Source of the DNA: Metabacillus litoralis
Lineage (GTDB): Bacteria > Bacillota > Bacilli > Bacillales > Bacillaceae
Assembly: GCF_020524045.1 (NCBI RefSeq)
Contig: NZ_JAIVKL010000014.1
Location: 62,001 to 126,000, forward strand
Length of the DNA: 64,000 bases
Reading direction: 5' to 3'
Shown: one piece after another, positions 17,203 to 27,286 of the stretch
How the letters are laid out: every line of letters starts with the position of its first letter
How positions within the stretch are numbered: position 1 is the first letter of the stretch
Translations under genes and position numbers: made by a program
The notes under the pieces: generated by a model
Databases searched by the model: none
What the model was told of the DNA's origin: nothing
Seen by the model: only the letters and a program-made list of their open reading frames with translations

Positions 17203-17976
17203 AATAACAGCGCTGCCCCCATAGCCATATCCATATATCCACTAAAGTCAAAGTAGATTTGCATTGTATAGGATAAAGAAACAATCCAACCTTCAATAAA
17301 GGTTAATTGATCAGGTTGATCAAATCCTTGAGATGCCCAAACCGCGAAGGAATCTGCGAGAATTACCTTCTTAAATAATCCTATTGTAAAGAGAAACAAC
17401 CCCATGGCAATGTTTTTGTAATTAATCACTTTCATTCTTATTTGCTTGAATTGAGGCATGATTTCCTTTGGTGCACAATCGGACCAGCAATTAGTTGAGG
17501 GAAGAATGTAACAAACAATGCGTATTCCAGCAGACTCGAGCTAGTAACTTCCCTTTTGTAAATATCTACCAAATAAGCAATTTGTTGAAAGGTGAAGAAG
17601 CTAATTGCTAAAGGTAATGCCAAATGTAATAGTGGAATATTTGTAGAAAAAACTACATTGACATTAGAAATAAAAAAATCAGCATATTTATAATAGATCA
17701 ATAAACCAATATTAAATATGATTCCAAGTATCAATATTGGTTTTCTATACGGATTAAGTGCATTTTTATTAAGAAGAACTCCAAGAACATAATTTATCGC
17801 GATGGAAATTAATATAAGTGGTAAGTAATAAATATTCCACCAACTGTAGTAAATCAGAGAGGTAAGAACTAACCAAAGTAGAGATAATGTTCCCCACCGT
17901 TTCTTCAGGAAATAAAAATAAAAAACAAAAACGATAGGCAAAAAAACAAAAATAAACTCAAATGAATTGAACAGCA
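17203..17976 (-). pseudogene. Second MBOAT acyltransferase, frameshifted and truncated
   Basis: Starts M-L-F-N-S-F-E-F at 17976 behind AGGAG and runs parallel to the intact MBOAT at 11510 (W-W-N-I-Y-Y-L-P-L-I-L-I-S-I; A-L-P-L-A-I-S-F-F-T-F-Q-Q-I-A). A 1-nt deletion near 17460, in an A-run after P-I-V-H-Q, breaks the frame; the next frame continues M-P-Q-F-K through Y-F-D-F-S-G-Y-M-D-M-A-M-G-A-A. At that point a palindromic repeat replaces the rest, so the catalytic His region is missing. No SGNH partner remains beside it. Confidence 0.88.
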
Positions 17977-18007
17977 TTTTATTACTCCTGTTATCAAAAT
18001 GGGACAA

Positions 18008-18726
18008 AAAAAGGAAAGGTTATAATTTTTATTGTTTATTGCATGACACTTACACTATTATATCGGATAGAAGTAGTGATATTTTAAGTATGTATTAATT
18101 TAATATCTCGTTTAATAAAACACCTTAAATAATCATTTCTTTTACAAATAAACTGTTTAGTTTAGTATGTTTTACTGTATATTTAACTAGATGTCATTAG
18201 TTGAGGAGACAACACGTAGATAAATTGATGAAGTAGATAATGAGGTATCAGAAACCGAATGAAAAAGTATTTTAAATTAAAAAGCTTAGCGTAGAACCCC
18301 AAAAATATAACAAATCAGGAAAACCTATTATAGATATGTTCCGTCTGATCTTACTCTTTCATATTATTCTAGAAGGTCAGACATGATAGATTCGAGTCAA
18401 GGGACTGTAAGTAACCTTTATTCTTAAGAAGAAAAGATAATAAAACACAAGTATGAAGCGCAGGAATCGTCCCCGTGCTTCATAGCCAATTAAATGAGCT
18501 TAGCCATTACTTCTTCACCATATTATATTTTCGCATACTTTGACCATTCGGTTTAAAGTCCCTCTGCAACTTCCCTTACTCGATTAATGGGACAACCACA
18601 GGGGCAGTTCCCCTGGACAAAAGGAAAATTCACACTTGAAATATAGAAATGAATCGAAGGGAATGTATCCACGCATGCTCTTTCAATTTTAATAGATGTA
18701 TGCTTAATATAAGGGAGGAAGAAGGA
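18008..18726. other. Gene-free stretch
   Basis: No intact gene seen. It contains palindromic repeat copy 5 (18454-18482) and a different imperfect palindrome at 18589-18618 with a GGGACAACC...CAGTTCCCC pattern. Confidence 0.4.
18454..18482 (+). repeat. Palindromic repeat, copy 5
   Basis: TGAAGCGC...GTGCTTCA outer stem, centre AGGAATCGTCCCC; same family as copies 1-4 and 6. Confidence 0.85.
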
Positions 18727-18972
18727 ATGAGCTGGCAAGAAGACTATATTAATAGATCTTACGTTTCGCGTGATGTTTCACATTTAACAAATGAACACAA
18801 TGATAAAATTGAACTAGAAACTGTTCAATATAAAGATTATTACCATGTAGTAGCAACAATCTCTAGAAAGAAACCACCTTTTATAGATTGTCTAGGAGAA
18901 GGAAGAGATCAAAATGAAAGAGAAGCTACTAAGAAAGCATTGATAGATCTTTACAGTAGAGCATATAAATAA
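18727..18972 (+). CDS. 81-aa protein with a dsRBD-like C-terminal half
   Basis: The ATG at 18727 has GGGAGGAAGAAGG just upstream; an ORF call from 18649 is longer but has no comparable site. The protein begins M-S-W-Q-E-D-Y-I-N-R-S. Its C-terminal part has a beta-hairpin-like K-D-Y-Y-H-V-V-A-T-I followed by G-E-G-R-D-Q-N-E-R-E-A-T-K-K-A-L, reminiscent of the G-x-G-x-S-K-K-E-A-x-x-x-A-A-x-x-A-L ending of double-stranded RNA-binding domains. The resemblance is visual only. It is isolated in a decayed region. Confidence 0.5.
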   Translation: MSWQEDYINRSYVSRDVSHLTNEHNDKIELETVQYKDYYHVVATISRKKPPFIDCLGEGRDQNEREATKKALIDLYSRAYK

Positions 18973-20204
18973 CCAATAATATTCAATGTTTTCAGAGAAG
19001 GTTACTACAGCTTTTTAATATCTAGATCGCATCACCTTTCTATCATATCAACTATATAGTAGTAACCTTTATCTTTTTGGCTGTGAGTTCCTTGTATTTT
19101 GTTTTAGTGGAACAACAGACTAATGGAAATGTCAAAGGATTTTGTGTAAAGATCTTAAGTTCTTATTGTTTGACAAGGCACCTGCCTCCTGTCCTTAAGA
19201 TTTATTTAAATTCGTCCCAACGCAAAAGAAGCGTGAGTACCGTCCCCGTGCTTCCTGAGAAACAAAGATAATTGGAGATAAATAATCCTGAAATAGTAAA
19301 AGAAATTAAGAGTATTATAGAGAAGTTTAATTAAGTTATAAAGATATTCAACAAATAAGCAAAAAGAGAGGGACGATATGTTAGCTTGCTTAAAAATAAA
19401 TCGTATTACAATTGGGCAGTTAGCAAGGGTAACGGTTATATATAAAAGTGGGATTCACCATGTTAATTAAAGAATGACTAGAATTCCACTACGTACATAA
19501 TTACAAAAGATGTTGAATTTTCACAAATCATCTTGGAAGAATATGCATTAGAATTGACAGAGAAACCCGACTCTTTAAATCGTTACATTCTTTCTTTATT
19601 GTTTTTATAATCTTTAACTCCAATCGTTTAAAACTAAGTCAATATTTGAAGGACTATGTTCGCTTGAAATCGTCTCTATCCTCCTGAAGAAAGGCTTAAC
19701 TCTATGTCCTTCTTGTTAAAAAACGGGATTATCAATAGCTTCAGAGGGGTTACCTTGATGTTGTATAAATTGAATACCATAGCCACCCTTTTGTGAGCTA
19801 TCACCCTGTCATTCTGCAACTTTTCATGTAAATACAAATAATAAGACAAATTCTAAGTTTATGATCACTAGTCGGTATCCATAAGGTAAAAAGCATTGTA
19901 CCTTCACTCTTACAAGCGATAGCTTGACTTATTTGACATTATACTCTGTCCTTTGACAATCATTTTTCAAAAAAAATAGTATATCTATTTGTTACTTTCA
20001 TTTTAAAAAATAAATAAAAAAGTGTATAATATACTATTGAGTAATTATTATGTATTATATTATTGCCTTTTTGTAACGAGAAACGAACTTTTCAAACATA
20101 ATTTCAGAAAAAACTTTGTGTATAACTATTTTCAAACATAATTACAAAACCTAAAACAATTAATTTCCAATCTTTTCATAAAAATCTTACAGGGAGTTCT
20201 AGGT
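18973..20204. other. Gene-poor stretch upstream of the acetyltransferase gene
   Basis: No intact gene seen in 1.2 kb. A faint MerR-like remnant (I-T-I-G-Q-L-A-R-V-T) starts at 19379 and stops after about 28 codons. TTGACA (19953-19958), 18 bp, TAGTAT (19977-19982) is a plausible promoter for the gene at 20205, and TATAAT occurs at 20025-20030. A 15-nt direct repeat TTTTCAAACATAATT occurs twice, at about 20090 and 20130. Confidence 0.4.
19227..19256 (+). repeat. Palindromic repeat, copy 6
   Basis: AGAAGCGTGAGTACCGTCCCC core with closing GTGCTTCCT, the same family as the copies at 14.2-18.5 kb. Confidence 0.8.
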
Positions 20205-20852
20205 ATGGAGAAAATAATCATTTTCGGAGCTAGTGGACATGCTGGTGTTGTAATCGACATCATAGAAAAACAAGAAAAGTATGATATCTTAGGAATTTTT
20301 GTGGATACCCCTGAAATGCAAGGGATTAAATATATGGGATACCCGATACTTGGTAGAATAGATAATTTCTATGGCTCAAACAAAGGAATCGTTGCAATTG
20401 GAGATAATTTTAGCAGACAGTTAATAGTAAATAAGATAAAAGAAATGAAAAAAGATTTTCAATTTGCAACTGCCATTCACCCTGGTGCTATTATTGGTAA
20501 AAATGTGAATTTAGGTGAGGGAACTGTTATTGTTGCTGGTTCAGTTATAAATGCAAATTCAATTATTGGTAAACACTGTATTATCAATACTCAGTCATCA
20601 GTTGATCACGATGTAACAATAGGTGATTTTTCAACAGTTGCACCTGGTTCACAAATCGGTGGAAAATCAAATATAGGTACTCTATCGACAATATCAATGG
20701 GAGCCAATGTTATTCAAAAAATCAATATAGGAAATGGATCCTTAATAGGTGCTGGATCTACAGTTATCCGTAATATTCCAGATGGTGTTTTGGCATTTGG
20801 AACTCCTGCAAAAGTGATACGACAAAGAGAACCAAATGAAAAATATATGTAG
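20205..20852 (+). CDS. PglD/VioB-like sugar N-acetyltransferase
   Basis: A 215-aa protein with an N-terminal PglD-type Rossmann segment (I-I-I-F-G-A-S-G-H-A-G-V-V, 4-16) and a left-handed beta-helix of hexapeptide repeats. His135 in S-S-V-D-H-D matches the catalytic base position of PglD-type enzymes, which acetylate the 4-amino group of nucleotide-linked 4-amino-4,6-dideoxy sugars with acetyl-CoA. It lies about 1 kb from a convergent operon for exactly such a sugar (rmlB, rmlA, aminotransferase), which otherwise lacks an acetylase. The pairing is inferred from location. Confidence 0.8.
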   Translation: MEKIIIFGASGHAGVVIDIIEKQEKYDILGIFVDTPEMQGIKYMGYPILGRIDNFYGSNKGIVAIGDNFSRQLIVNKIKEMKKDFQFATAIHPGAIIGKNVNLGEGTVIVAGSVINANSIIGKHCIINTQSSVDHDVTIGDFSTVAPGSQIGGKSNIGTLSTISMGANVIQKINIGNGSLIGAGSTVIRNIPDGVLAFGTPAKVIRQREPNEKYM

Positions 20853-20889
20853 GGGCAGGGAGAACAACATGTCCCTACATATATTTTAA
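20842..20889 (+). terminator. Terminator overlapping the acetyltransferase stop
   Basis: AATATATGTAGGG (20842-20854) pairs perfectly with CCCTACATATATT (20873-20885), followed by TT. The left arm includes the stop codon. Confidence 0.8.
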
Positions 20890-21882
20890 TTATTATGAAA
20901 TTAATCTTTATGATCTATGTCTACTCTTATGCAAGCTTAACAACGATTGACAGAAACTTCATGGTTGAGAGGGATTTTCCATGATTCAAGAAGATAACTT
21001 ATAAAAGATTAGAGTTCACAAGAATATTTCCTTGGTGTAAGATACCCTGATGCAAAAGGAAAACTCTCATTCTTAATACCCTACTCGATGACTAAGCTAT
21101 CGTTAAGATTCTCGAAACCATCATAGAAACCGACAATATGTCCATCTAAATGCTCTCAAGGAGTAGAACAGTCAATTTGATTATCCAACATTCTATAATA
21201 GTGCAAGAGATTTATGATGAATATGAAGTGACGAATATACTTTAGGTTATTTTCTAGAAGTCTAAAATATCATTAGGTATAATACATTATTGAAAAACAC
21301 CGGCTCTGCGGAATGAAGATAGGACTTTAAATATTTGTCAAATACTTTTATTGTATAATATAAGGAGAGGAGAGACTGTTCTGACATTGATCCAAAACCC
21401 ACTTCTAAAATAAGCTATAATTTTTACCTTTTTCTTGCATTCAACATACCTATTTCCTTCCAAATTTACATCGTATCACTATATTATTGCTGGATAAATG
21501 TTTATAGCAGTATTACGATATTCAAATTAATCATAGGTATATTCTCAATTTAAAAAGTTACATAGGATAAACTGTCAGCAAAATCAACTTAATAAACCAT
21601 AATTTTATCAATTATATTAAATGAATGTGTTTTATTAGCACTTTTAAACCTTAATTACAAAAACAAAAATTTAATTTGCTTTGCAAGATTATATTGGTCA
21701 TCATATGCAAAATAAGTTACAATTTTCTTTTTTAATAATTTAAATTTAGAAAAAGAAAGTATGACCCAGTCAATACTCCCTTCTTCTATTAAAAACGACC
21801 ATTATGCAATTATTTGACATAATGTCCCGTCTTTCAGTTCAATCAAATCTTTAAACAATTTTATAGCTACAGCACTTTTATA
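20890..21882. other. Gene-free stretch
   Basis: About 1 kb with short interrupted frames only and AT-rich sequence towards 21.9 kb. No recognisable product, repeat or RNA was found. Confidence 0.4.
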
Positions 21883-22902
21883 TTATCTAAAATATTGCTT
21901 ATGAAAATAATTCTGATATTCACCACTAATAATTTGCCCCCACCACTCCTGATTATCTAAGTACCATTGTATAGTTTGAGCAATACCAGTATCAAATGTG
22001 TAAGTAGGTTTCCACCCCAGATTAACAAGTTTCGTAGGATCTATTGCATAACGTTTATCGTGTCCTAGACGATCTTCTACAAAATCAATTAATTCTTCAG
22101 ATTTTCCTAAAGTTTTTATAATTGTCTTTACCACTTCTAGATTTGTTCGTTCATTATGACCACCTACATTATATACTTCTCCATTAACCCCTTCGTGCAT
22201 TACTAAGTCAATCGCAGTACAGTGATCATTTACATGTAACCAATCTCGAATGTTCTTTCCGTCCCCATAAACAGGCACTTTTTGCCCGTTTAATATACGT
22301 GAAATGGTTAAAGGAATCAGTTTCTCTGGAAAATGGTATGGCCCATAATTATTTGAACAACGTGTAATATTTATTGGCAACCCATAAGTTTTATTATACG
22401 CATGTACTAACAAATCTGATGCTGCTTTACTTGCACTATACGGGCTACTTGGCTGTAACGGTGTATCTTCACTGAAGTATGTTGTAGGATCAAACTCTAA
22501 CTCGCCATATACTTCATCTGTCGAAACATGAATAAATTTTGAGATTCCTGCTTGCTTTGCTGCATCTAGTAATACCTGTGTTCCAAGAACATTGGTACGC
22601 ACGAAAACTTCAGGATCTGTGATTGAACGATCTACATGACTTTCTGCAGCAAAATGTACTACAAAATCAAATTTTTCTTGTGAAAAAAGGATATTTATAG
22701 CTTCGGAGTCTGCAATATCAGCCTTAATAAAATGATAATTGCTTTTATTTTGAATAATATGATGTTTAGTTAAATCTCCAGCGTATGTTAGTAGGTCTAA
22801 ATTATAAATATCATAATTATAATATTTATTTACCATATACTGTACAAAGTTACCACCAATGAAGCCTGCTCCACCTGTAACCAGTATCTTTTTTCTATTC
22901 AT
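21883..22902 (-). CDS. rfbB: dTDP-glucose 4,6-dehydratase
   Basis: A 339-aa extended short-chain dehydrogenase. The NAD-binding G-G-A-G-F-I-G-G-N is near 8-16; the catalytic Y-x-x-x-K is in S-P-Y-S-A-S-K, and V-H-F-A-A-E-S-H-V-D-R-S-I and V-S-T-D-E-V-Y-G-E-L are diagnostic. It converts dTDP-D-glucose to dTDP-4-keto-6-deoxy-D-glucose. It is the last gene of the run 26160-21883 and lies 33 nt after rfbA. No rmlC or rmlD is present, so the keto sugar most likely goes to the aminotransferase of this operon, not to rhamnose. Confidence 0.93.
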   Translation of the reverse strand: MNRKKILVTGGAGFIGGNFVQYMVNKYYNYDIYNLDLLTYAGDLTKHHIIQNKSNYHFIKADIADSEAINILFSQEKFDFVVHFAAESHVDRSITDPEVFVRTNVLGTQVLLDAAKQAGISKFIHVSTDEVYGELEFDPTTYFSEDTPLQPSSPYSASKAASDLLVHAYNKTYGLPINITRCSNNYGPYHFPEKLIPLTISRILNGQKVPVYGDGKNIRDWLHVNDHCTAIDLVMHEGVNGEVYNVGGHNERTNLEVVKTIIKTLGKSEELIDFVEDRLGHDKRYAIDPTKLVNLGWKPTYTFDTGIAQTIQWYLDNQEWWGQIISGEYQNYFHKQYFR

Positions 22903-22935
22903 TTATTCCATCCTTATAATTATATTTTTACTATT

Positions 22936-23823
22936 TTAAACAGTCGAATATTTTTTATTATGATTTACTAGCTCCATTATATATTTACCATATTCAGTTT
23001 TTAAAAGCGGTTGAGCAAGTTCATGTAGTTGCTCTCGAGTAATGTAACCTCTTCTAAAAGCTATTTCTTCAATACAAGATACATATAACCCTTGTCTTTT
23101 TTGAATTGCTTCGACAAAATTTGATGCTTCAAGTAATGATTCATGGGTTCCCGTATCTAGCCACGCCAAACCTCGTCCAGTAAGTTGTACTTTTAGTTCT
23201 CCTCTTTTGAGATATTCTTCTATTACAGAAGTGATTTCTACCTCACCCCTATTGGAAGGTTTTACACTTTTAGCAATTCCAACTACCTTTTCATCAAAAA
23301 AATACAAACCCGGTACAGCATAAGAAGACTTTGGATGATCCGGTTTTTCTTCAATAGATACAGCATTCATATTCCCATCAACTTCTACCACACCATAAGC
23401 TCTAGGATCATTAACATAACATCCAAATATGATCCCTCCATTTGTTAATGTAGCAGCCTTTTTCAACCGATTACCGAAATCAGAACCATAAAATATGTTA
23501 TCTCCTAAAACTAATGCAATTGTTGAATCGCCTATAAATTCTTCGCCAATAATAAAAGCCTCTGCAACACCATTGGGTTTATCTTGAATAGCATATTCAA
23601 AACTCATTCCTAATTTACTACCATCACCTAAAAGTTCTTTAAATCCCTCTAAATCTCTGGGTGTAGAAATAATCAAAATTTCTCTTATTCCAGCTAACAT
23701 CAAAACAGAAAGGGGGTAATAAATCATAGGTTTATCATATACCGGCAACATTTGCTTTGAAACAGCCTTAGTAAGTGGATATAATCTAGTACCTGAACCT
23801 CCTGCTAGTATAATGCCTTTCAT
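22936..23823 (-). CDS. rfbA: Glucose-1-phosphate thymidylyltransferase
   Basis: The protein starts [14 protein letters not shown] at 23823, behind AAAGGAGATG; an upstream in-frame Met at 23874 gives an atypical 17-residue extension. The 295-aa length is normal. The nucleotide-binding signature G-G-x-G-T-R-L-x-P-L-T and [11 protein letters not shown] are intact. It makes dTDP-D-glucose from dTTP and glucose-1-phosphate, the first step towards the amino-dideoxy sugar of this operon. Feedback inhibition by a dTDP-sugar is typical of the family. Confidence 0.93.
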   Translation of the reverse strand: MKGIILAGGSGTRLYPLTKAVSKQMLPVYDKPMIYYPLSVLMLAGIREILIISTPRDLEGFKELLGDGSKLGMSFEYAIQDKPNGVAEAFIIGEEFIGDSTIALVLGDNIFYGSDFGNRLKKAATLTNGGIIFGCYVNDPRAYGVVEVDGNMNAVSIEEKPDHPKSSYAVPGLYFFDEKVVGIAKSVKPSNRGEVEITSVIEEYLKRGELKVQLTGRGLAWLDTGTHESLLEASNFVEAIQKRQGLYVSCIEEIAFRRGYITREQLHELAQPLLKTEYGKYIMELVNHNKKYSTV

Positions 23824-23915
23824 AAATACATCTCCTTTTATATTATTAATACAATATATTGCATGTTCATTCAAGGAAATTAATTGTCACATTTCCTCTT
23901 AATAATATTTCCATC

Positions 23916-25013
23916 CTATATCCCTAGAACAATATCACATATCCTATCAATATCTTTTAAACATAGATCTGCATACAACGGTAATGTCAGTACCCTTTCT
24001 GAAATATATTTTGCAACTGGGGTTATATCGCTTTCATATTTTTCACTATAACATTCAAGACTATTTGTTAATGGGAAAAAATATTTTCTAGCAATAATAT
24101 TTTCTCTTGCCAAAGCTTCAGACACTTCATCTCGAGTCATTTTATATCCATCAAATACCACTGGAAAATATGAATAGTTACTTTTAACTCCCTCTTGTAT
24201 TTGAAGTAGCTTAATTCCTTTCACTCCACTAAATCTCTCTTTATATCTCTCTACGGCTATTTTTCGTTTATTTATTTCAGTTTCAACATGACGTAAATTA
24301 CAAATCCCCATTGCAGCCTGAAATTCATTCATTTTTGCATTTCCACCGACATATTCAATAGACTCTGGACCAGTAATTCCGAAATTCTTAAGGTCATTTA
24401 AAGTTTTCCCTATACTAGCATTCCTAAGAGTTATAGCTCCACCCTCAATAGTATTAAAAACCTTTGTAGCATGAAAGCTAAACATGGAAGCATCTCCAAA
24501 ATTACCTACTCCGACACCATCTACTGTTACTCCAAAAGCATGGGCAGCATCATATATTACCTTAAGATTATATTTACTCGCTATTCTGTCAATCTCTTTT
24601 ACATTACATACATTACCATAAACATGAACAGGTACTATAGCTGAAGTCTTATCGGTAATTAGATTTTCAAGAATTTCTGTGTCAATAGTATAATCACCAA
24701 ATTTTATGTCACAAAAAACTGGTTTTAAACCATTTCGAACTATTGCATGTGTTGTAGATGCAAAGGTAAATGGTGTTGTAATCACTTCGCCCGATAAATC
24801 ATAAACAGCAATTGCATTTTCCAATGCAAGATGGCCATTAGTAAAAAGAGTAACAAAAGGGACATTTAAATAGTGGGATAATCCTTCTTCTAATTGTCTA
24901 TGTTTCAATCCCATATTGGTTAACCAATGACTATCCCATAAGTCTTTAATTTCCTCTGTATACTCTTCGAAACTTGGCATTGAGGACTGTGTCACTTGGA
25001 TAGAGGTTTTCAT
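23916..25013 (-). CDS. dTDP-4-amino-4,6-dideoxyhexose aminotransferase (DegT family)
   Basis: A 365-aa PLP enzyme of the DegT/DnrJ/EryC1/StrS family. The Schiff-base lysine is Lys184 in F-S-F-H-A-T-K-V-F-N, with D155-A-A-H upstream and the G-N/E-F-Q-A-A segment downstream. It should transaminate dTDP-4-keto-6-deoxyglucose at C4, using glutamate, to dTDP-4-amino-4,6-dideoxy-glucose (VioA-like) or -galactose (WecE-like); sequence inspection cannot tell which. The flanking WecF-like transferase favours a Fuc4N-type product. It sits between rfbA and the transferase. Confidence 0.87.
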   Translation of the reverse strand: MKTSIQVTQSSMPSFEEYTEEIKDLWDSHWLTNMGLKHRQLEEGLSHYLNVPFVTLFTNGHLALENAIAVYDLSGEVITTPFTFASTTHAIVRNGLKPVFCDIKFGDYTIDTEILENLITDKTSAIVPVHVYGNVCNVKEIDRIASKYNLKVIYDAAHAFGVTVDGVGVGNFGDASMFSFHATKVFNTIEGGAITLRNASIGKTLNDLKNFGITGPESIEYVGGNAKMNEFQAAMGICNLRHVETEINKRKIAVERYKERFSGVKGIKLLQIQEGVKSNYSYFPVVFDGYKMTRDEVSEALARENIIARKYFFPLTNSLECYSEKYESDITPVAKYISERVLTLPLYADLCLKDIDRICDIVLGI

Positions 25014-25089
25014 AATTAACCTTCTTTCTGTAAATTTAACTAGTTATCTTACTCTCAGTACTACTTTATTACTTATTTTTCGATAATTA

Positions 25090-26160
25090 TTATTTATTCT
25101 CTGCCTCGAAGACTTTATTCCAAATCTGTGCAATATATTTATCTTCAAATAATTTTTTTACCTTTTGAGGATTATCCACAGTAGATATATTCTTGATGAA
25201 TTCTTCATAACTAAACTGGTCTATTTCTTCGGTTTTAAAGACATCTAAATCTAAACTTTCTGTTAAGTAATCCCAACTAGTAATATCAGACCTAACGAAA
25301 ACTTTTTTCCTCAAGTACACTAATGCAAAGATATTGCCTAAGCCTTGTTGCCTGTTATGATTAAATATTGCTATATCAATTGAAGACAAGTACTTTGCAT
25401 ACTCATCGGCCTTCAAGAATTTTAATAATGGAACAAAATTTCCTCCAAAAACTTTGTACCCAAATTCAATAACTTCTTTTATATACTCCTCTGATCCTCC
25501 ATATGAAAGAGGAAGATAAATCTTTATATTTTCTTTTCTAAACTTTTTTAATGATTTTAATACTTCTATATGCTGATTACTAGGATTTCCAGAATTACCA
25601 ACTTGAATATTTAGTATATCCATATCTGTTTTATTTAAATGAGGCATACTATCAAGGTAGTGAAGATTAATAGGGTTAACATAAACCCCATGATTATATT
25701 TAGCGTTAGTTCCATACCATTTCACAGCTAAATTATAATCCCCTTTAACTAATGTAGTTATATTCCTAAGATTTCGAATTATCTTTCTTCGCATCATTTC
25801 TATTAATTTATCCTTTATTTTATCTCTCTTATTACTATAGCAATAAAGGTCTCCACCCCAGACGATCCAATTACATTTCTTTAACAACCATGGTTGGAGG
25901 AACAGCAAAATAATAATTTTCTTATTAAAAAGCCCATGTAATAATATTCTCTCTGACTTATACATTAGTTTAATCAGAGACAACAAACTAGGAAGCTTTT
26001 TATAAATATAATTTATATTTTTATGAACACTGTTAAATTCTTTTTCCTTACTCGGGGTTAGAACAGCAAATGAATGATCCTCTGGTTTAAAGTACTTATT
26101 TATAAGATTAATGTATGGTTCTATAAACTTATCCATACTCTGTAAATGCAAAATTTTCAC
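25090..26160 (-). CDS. WecF-like GT56 glycosyltransferase
   Basis: GT56 family hallmarks are present: W-G-G-D-L-Y-C-Y, N-I-Q-V-G-N-S-G-N-P-S-N-Q-H-I-E, L-P-L-S-Y-G-G, and F-N-H-N-R-Q-Q-G-L-G-N-I. In enterobacteria WecF moves Fuc4NAc from dTDP to lipid-linked disaccharide in enterobacterial common antigen synthesis. I chose the GTG at 26160 (V-K-I-L-H-L, AAGGA 10 nt upstream), giving 356 aa, close to WecF; an upstream start at 26319 would add 53 residues without family resemblance. It is the first gene of the amino-sugar operon and should use that sugar. Confidence 0.82.
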   Translation of the reverse strand: MKILHLQSMDKFIEPYINLINKYFKPEDHSFAVLTPSKEKEFNSVHKNINYIYKKLPSLLSLIKLMYKSERILLHGLFNKKIIILLFLQPWLLKKCNWIVWGGDLYCYSNKRDKIKDKLIEMMRRKIIRNLRNITTLVKGDYNLAVKWYGTNAKYNHGVYVNPINLHYLDSMPHLNKTDMDILNIQVGNSGNPSNQHIEVLKSLKKFRKENIKIYLPLSYGGSEEYIKEVIEFGYKVFGGNFVPLLKFLKADEYAKYLSSIDIAIFNHNRQQGLGNIFALVYLRKKVFVRSDITSWDYLTESLDLDVFKTEEIDQFSYEEFIKNISTVDNPQKVKKLFEDKYIAQIWNKVFEAENK

Positions 26161-26319
26161 TCTATCAATTCCTTTTTTTCTTAGAGAACATTTGACTTTC
26201 AAATCAAATATATTAATTTTCAGAATGATTTCCCTGAAAAATCTTAGTAACTCTAATAGTACTTCAACCTTAACAACTTTTGAATTGTTCAGTGCCAATG
26301 TATACCCTTGAAAAATCAA

Positions 26320-26702
26320 TAGGATGCATTTCTATAATACCAGTGCGTCAACTGCTATGGATTTCAACATAAAATCCCCATCCCCACCCATCTTATATAA
26401 CAATAAAAATATGTGAACTTATATATAAATATAGGGATTTTCTAAAAGAATAAATGCACTTTTTTTCGGTGAAAAACTATTTTACATACTGATTTCCAAT
26501 CTCATCATTTAAACAGTTCTGCTAAAATAAAATTTTTTAAATTAATATTTCCCGTCACAAAATTTAAAATACAACATTAATAGATTAAGATTATGGTTGA
26601 TATTAATAGATTATAAAAGTTTTTTTTAGTCTAAATAAAACTTTTATAAATATAGGGAGAGCATTTATGTTATATGCACATACATGATGCATAAATCAAA
26701 TC
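26320..26702. other. Intergenic region without a gene
   Basis: Very AT-rich. It should contain the promoter for the minus-strand operon starting at 26160. No convincing -35/-10 pair or hairpin was singled out. Confidence 0.35.
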
Positions 26703-27161
26703 TTAAGAATCTAGTGTTCTTACAATCTTAGCAGGTACACCTATAACCACCGAGTTGTCAGGAATGTTATTTAAAACTATTGAACCTGCTCCAATTTGAA
26801 CATTATCACCTACAACAACCGGACCAAGAATTTTAGCTCCTGTCCCTATTAATGCGTTTTTTCCAACTATAGGATATGTTATTTCTTGATTTTCATAAAT
26901 ACCTTTCTTTCCCATGTTCCCGCCGATTGTCACATTATGTAACACGACTGAATTTTCTCCTATTCTAGTCTTATTATGGATTACAACTCCCAGACCGTTA
27001 TGTTGAAATGTTACTGTAGAGTGTATATCACAGGTGTAAGGGATATCACATGCAAATACAACTCTATTTATAGTCCATAAGAGTTTTGGAACCAGTGGTA
27101 TTTTTTTTATATATAACTTCCTAGACAAATTAAAGATTTTCCCGACCATATTTTTCCTCAC
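26703..27161 (-). CDS. Hexapeptide-repeat O-acetyltransferase (serine acetyltransferase-like)
   Basis: A 152-aa left-handed beta-helix protein with repeated I-G-x-x-x-x-x units, H-N-G-L-G-V-V-I-H (54-62), H-N-V-T-I-G-G and the closing N-S-V-V-I-G-V-P-A-K-I-V. This is the compact CysE/WcaB-like type common in polysaccharide loci, without the N-terminal helical domain of true CysE. It probably O-acetylates a sugar residue of the repeat unit, using acetyl-CoA. It is separated from the neighbouring genes by AT-rich gaps. Confidence 0.8.
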   Translation of the reverse strand: MRKNMVGKIFNLSRKLYIKKIPLVPKLLWTINRVVFACDIPYTCDIHSTVTFQHNGLGVVIHNKTRIGENSVVLHNVTIGGNMGKKGIYENQEITYPIVGKNALIGTGAKILGPVVVGDNVQIGAGSIVLNNIPDNSVVIGVPAKIVRTLDS

Positions 27162-27286
27162 AGACTTTTACTCCCCTCATACTATGATTTATATCCAAAT
27201 TATTGAAACATTTATTAGAATTAATCTATTAAAATGTATTAGTTCTTATTTCACTTCTTAAAGGAATTCACATTTTTATTAAACAT

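Noticed and set aside
19077-19271. 64-aa plus-strand ORF
   Set aside because: It ends in a palindromic repeat, has no ribosome site and resembles nothing known.
20920-21300. Degraded transposase
   Set aside because: Short frames gave no transposase motif such as DDE spacing, and no terminal inverted repeats were seen.
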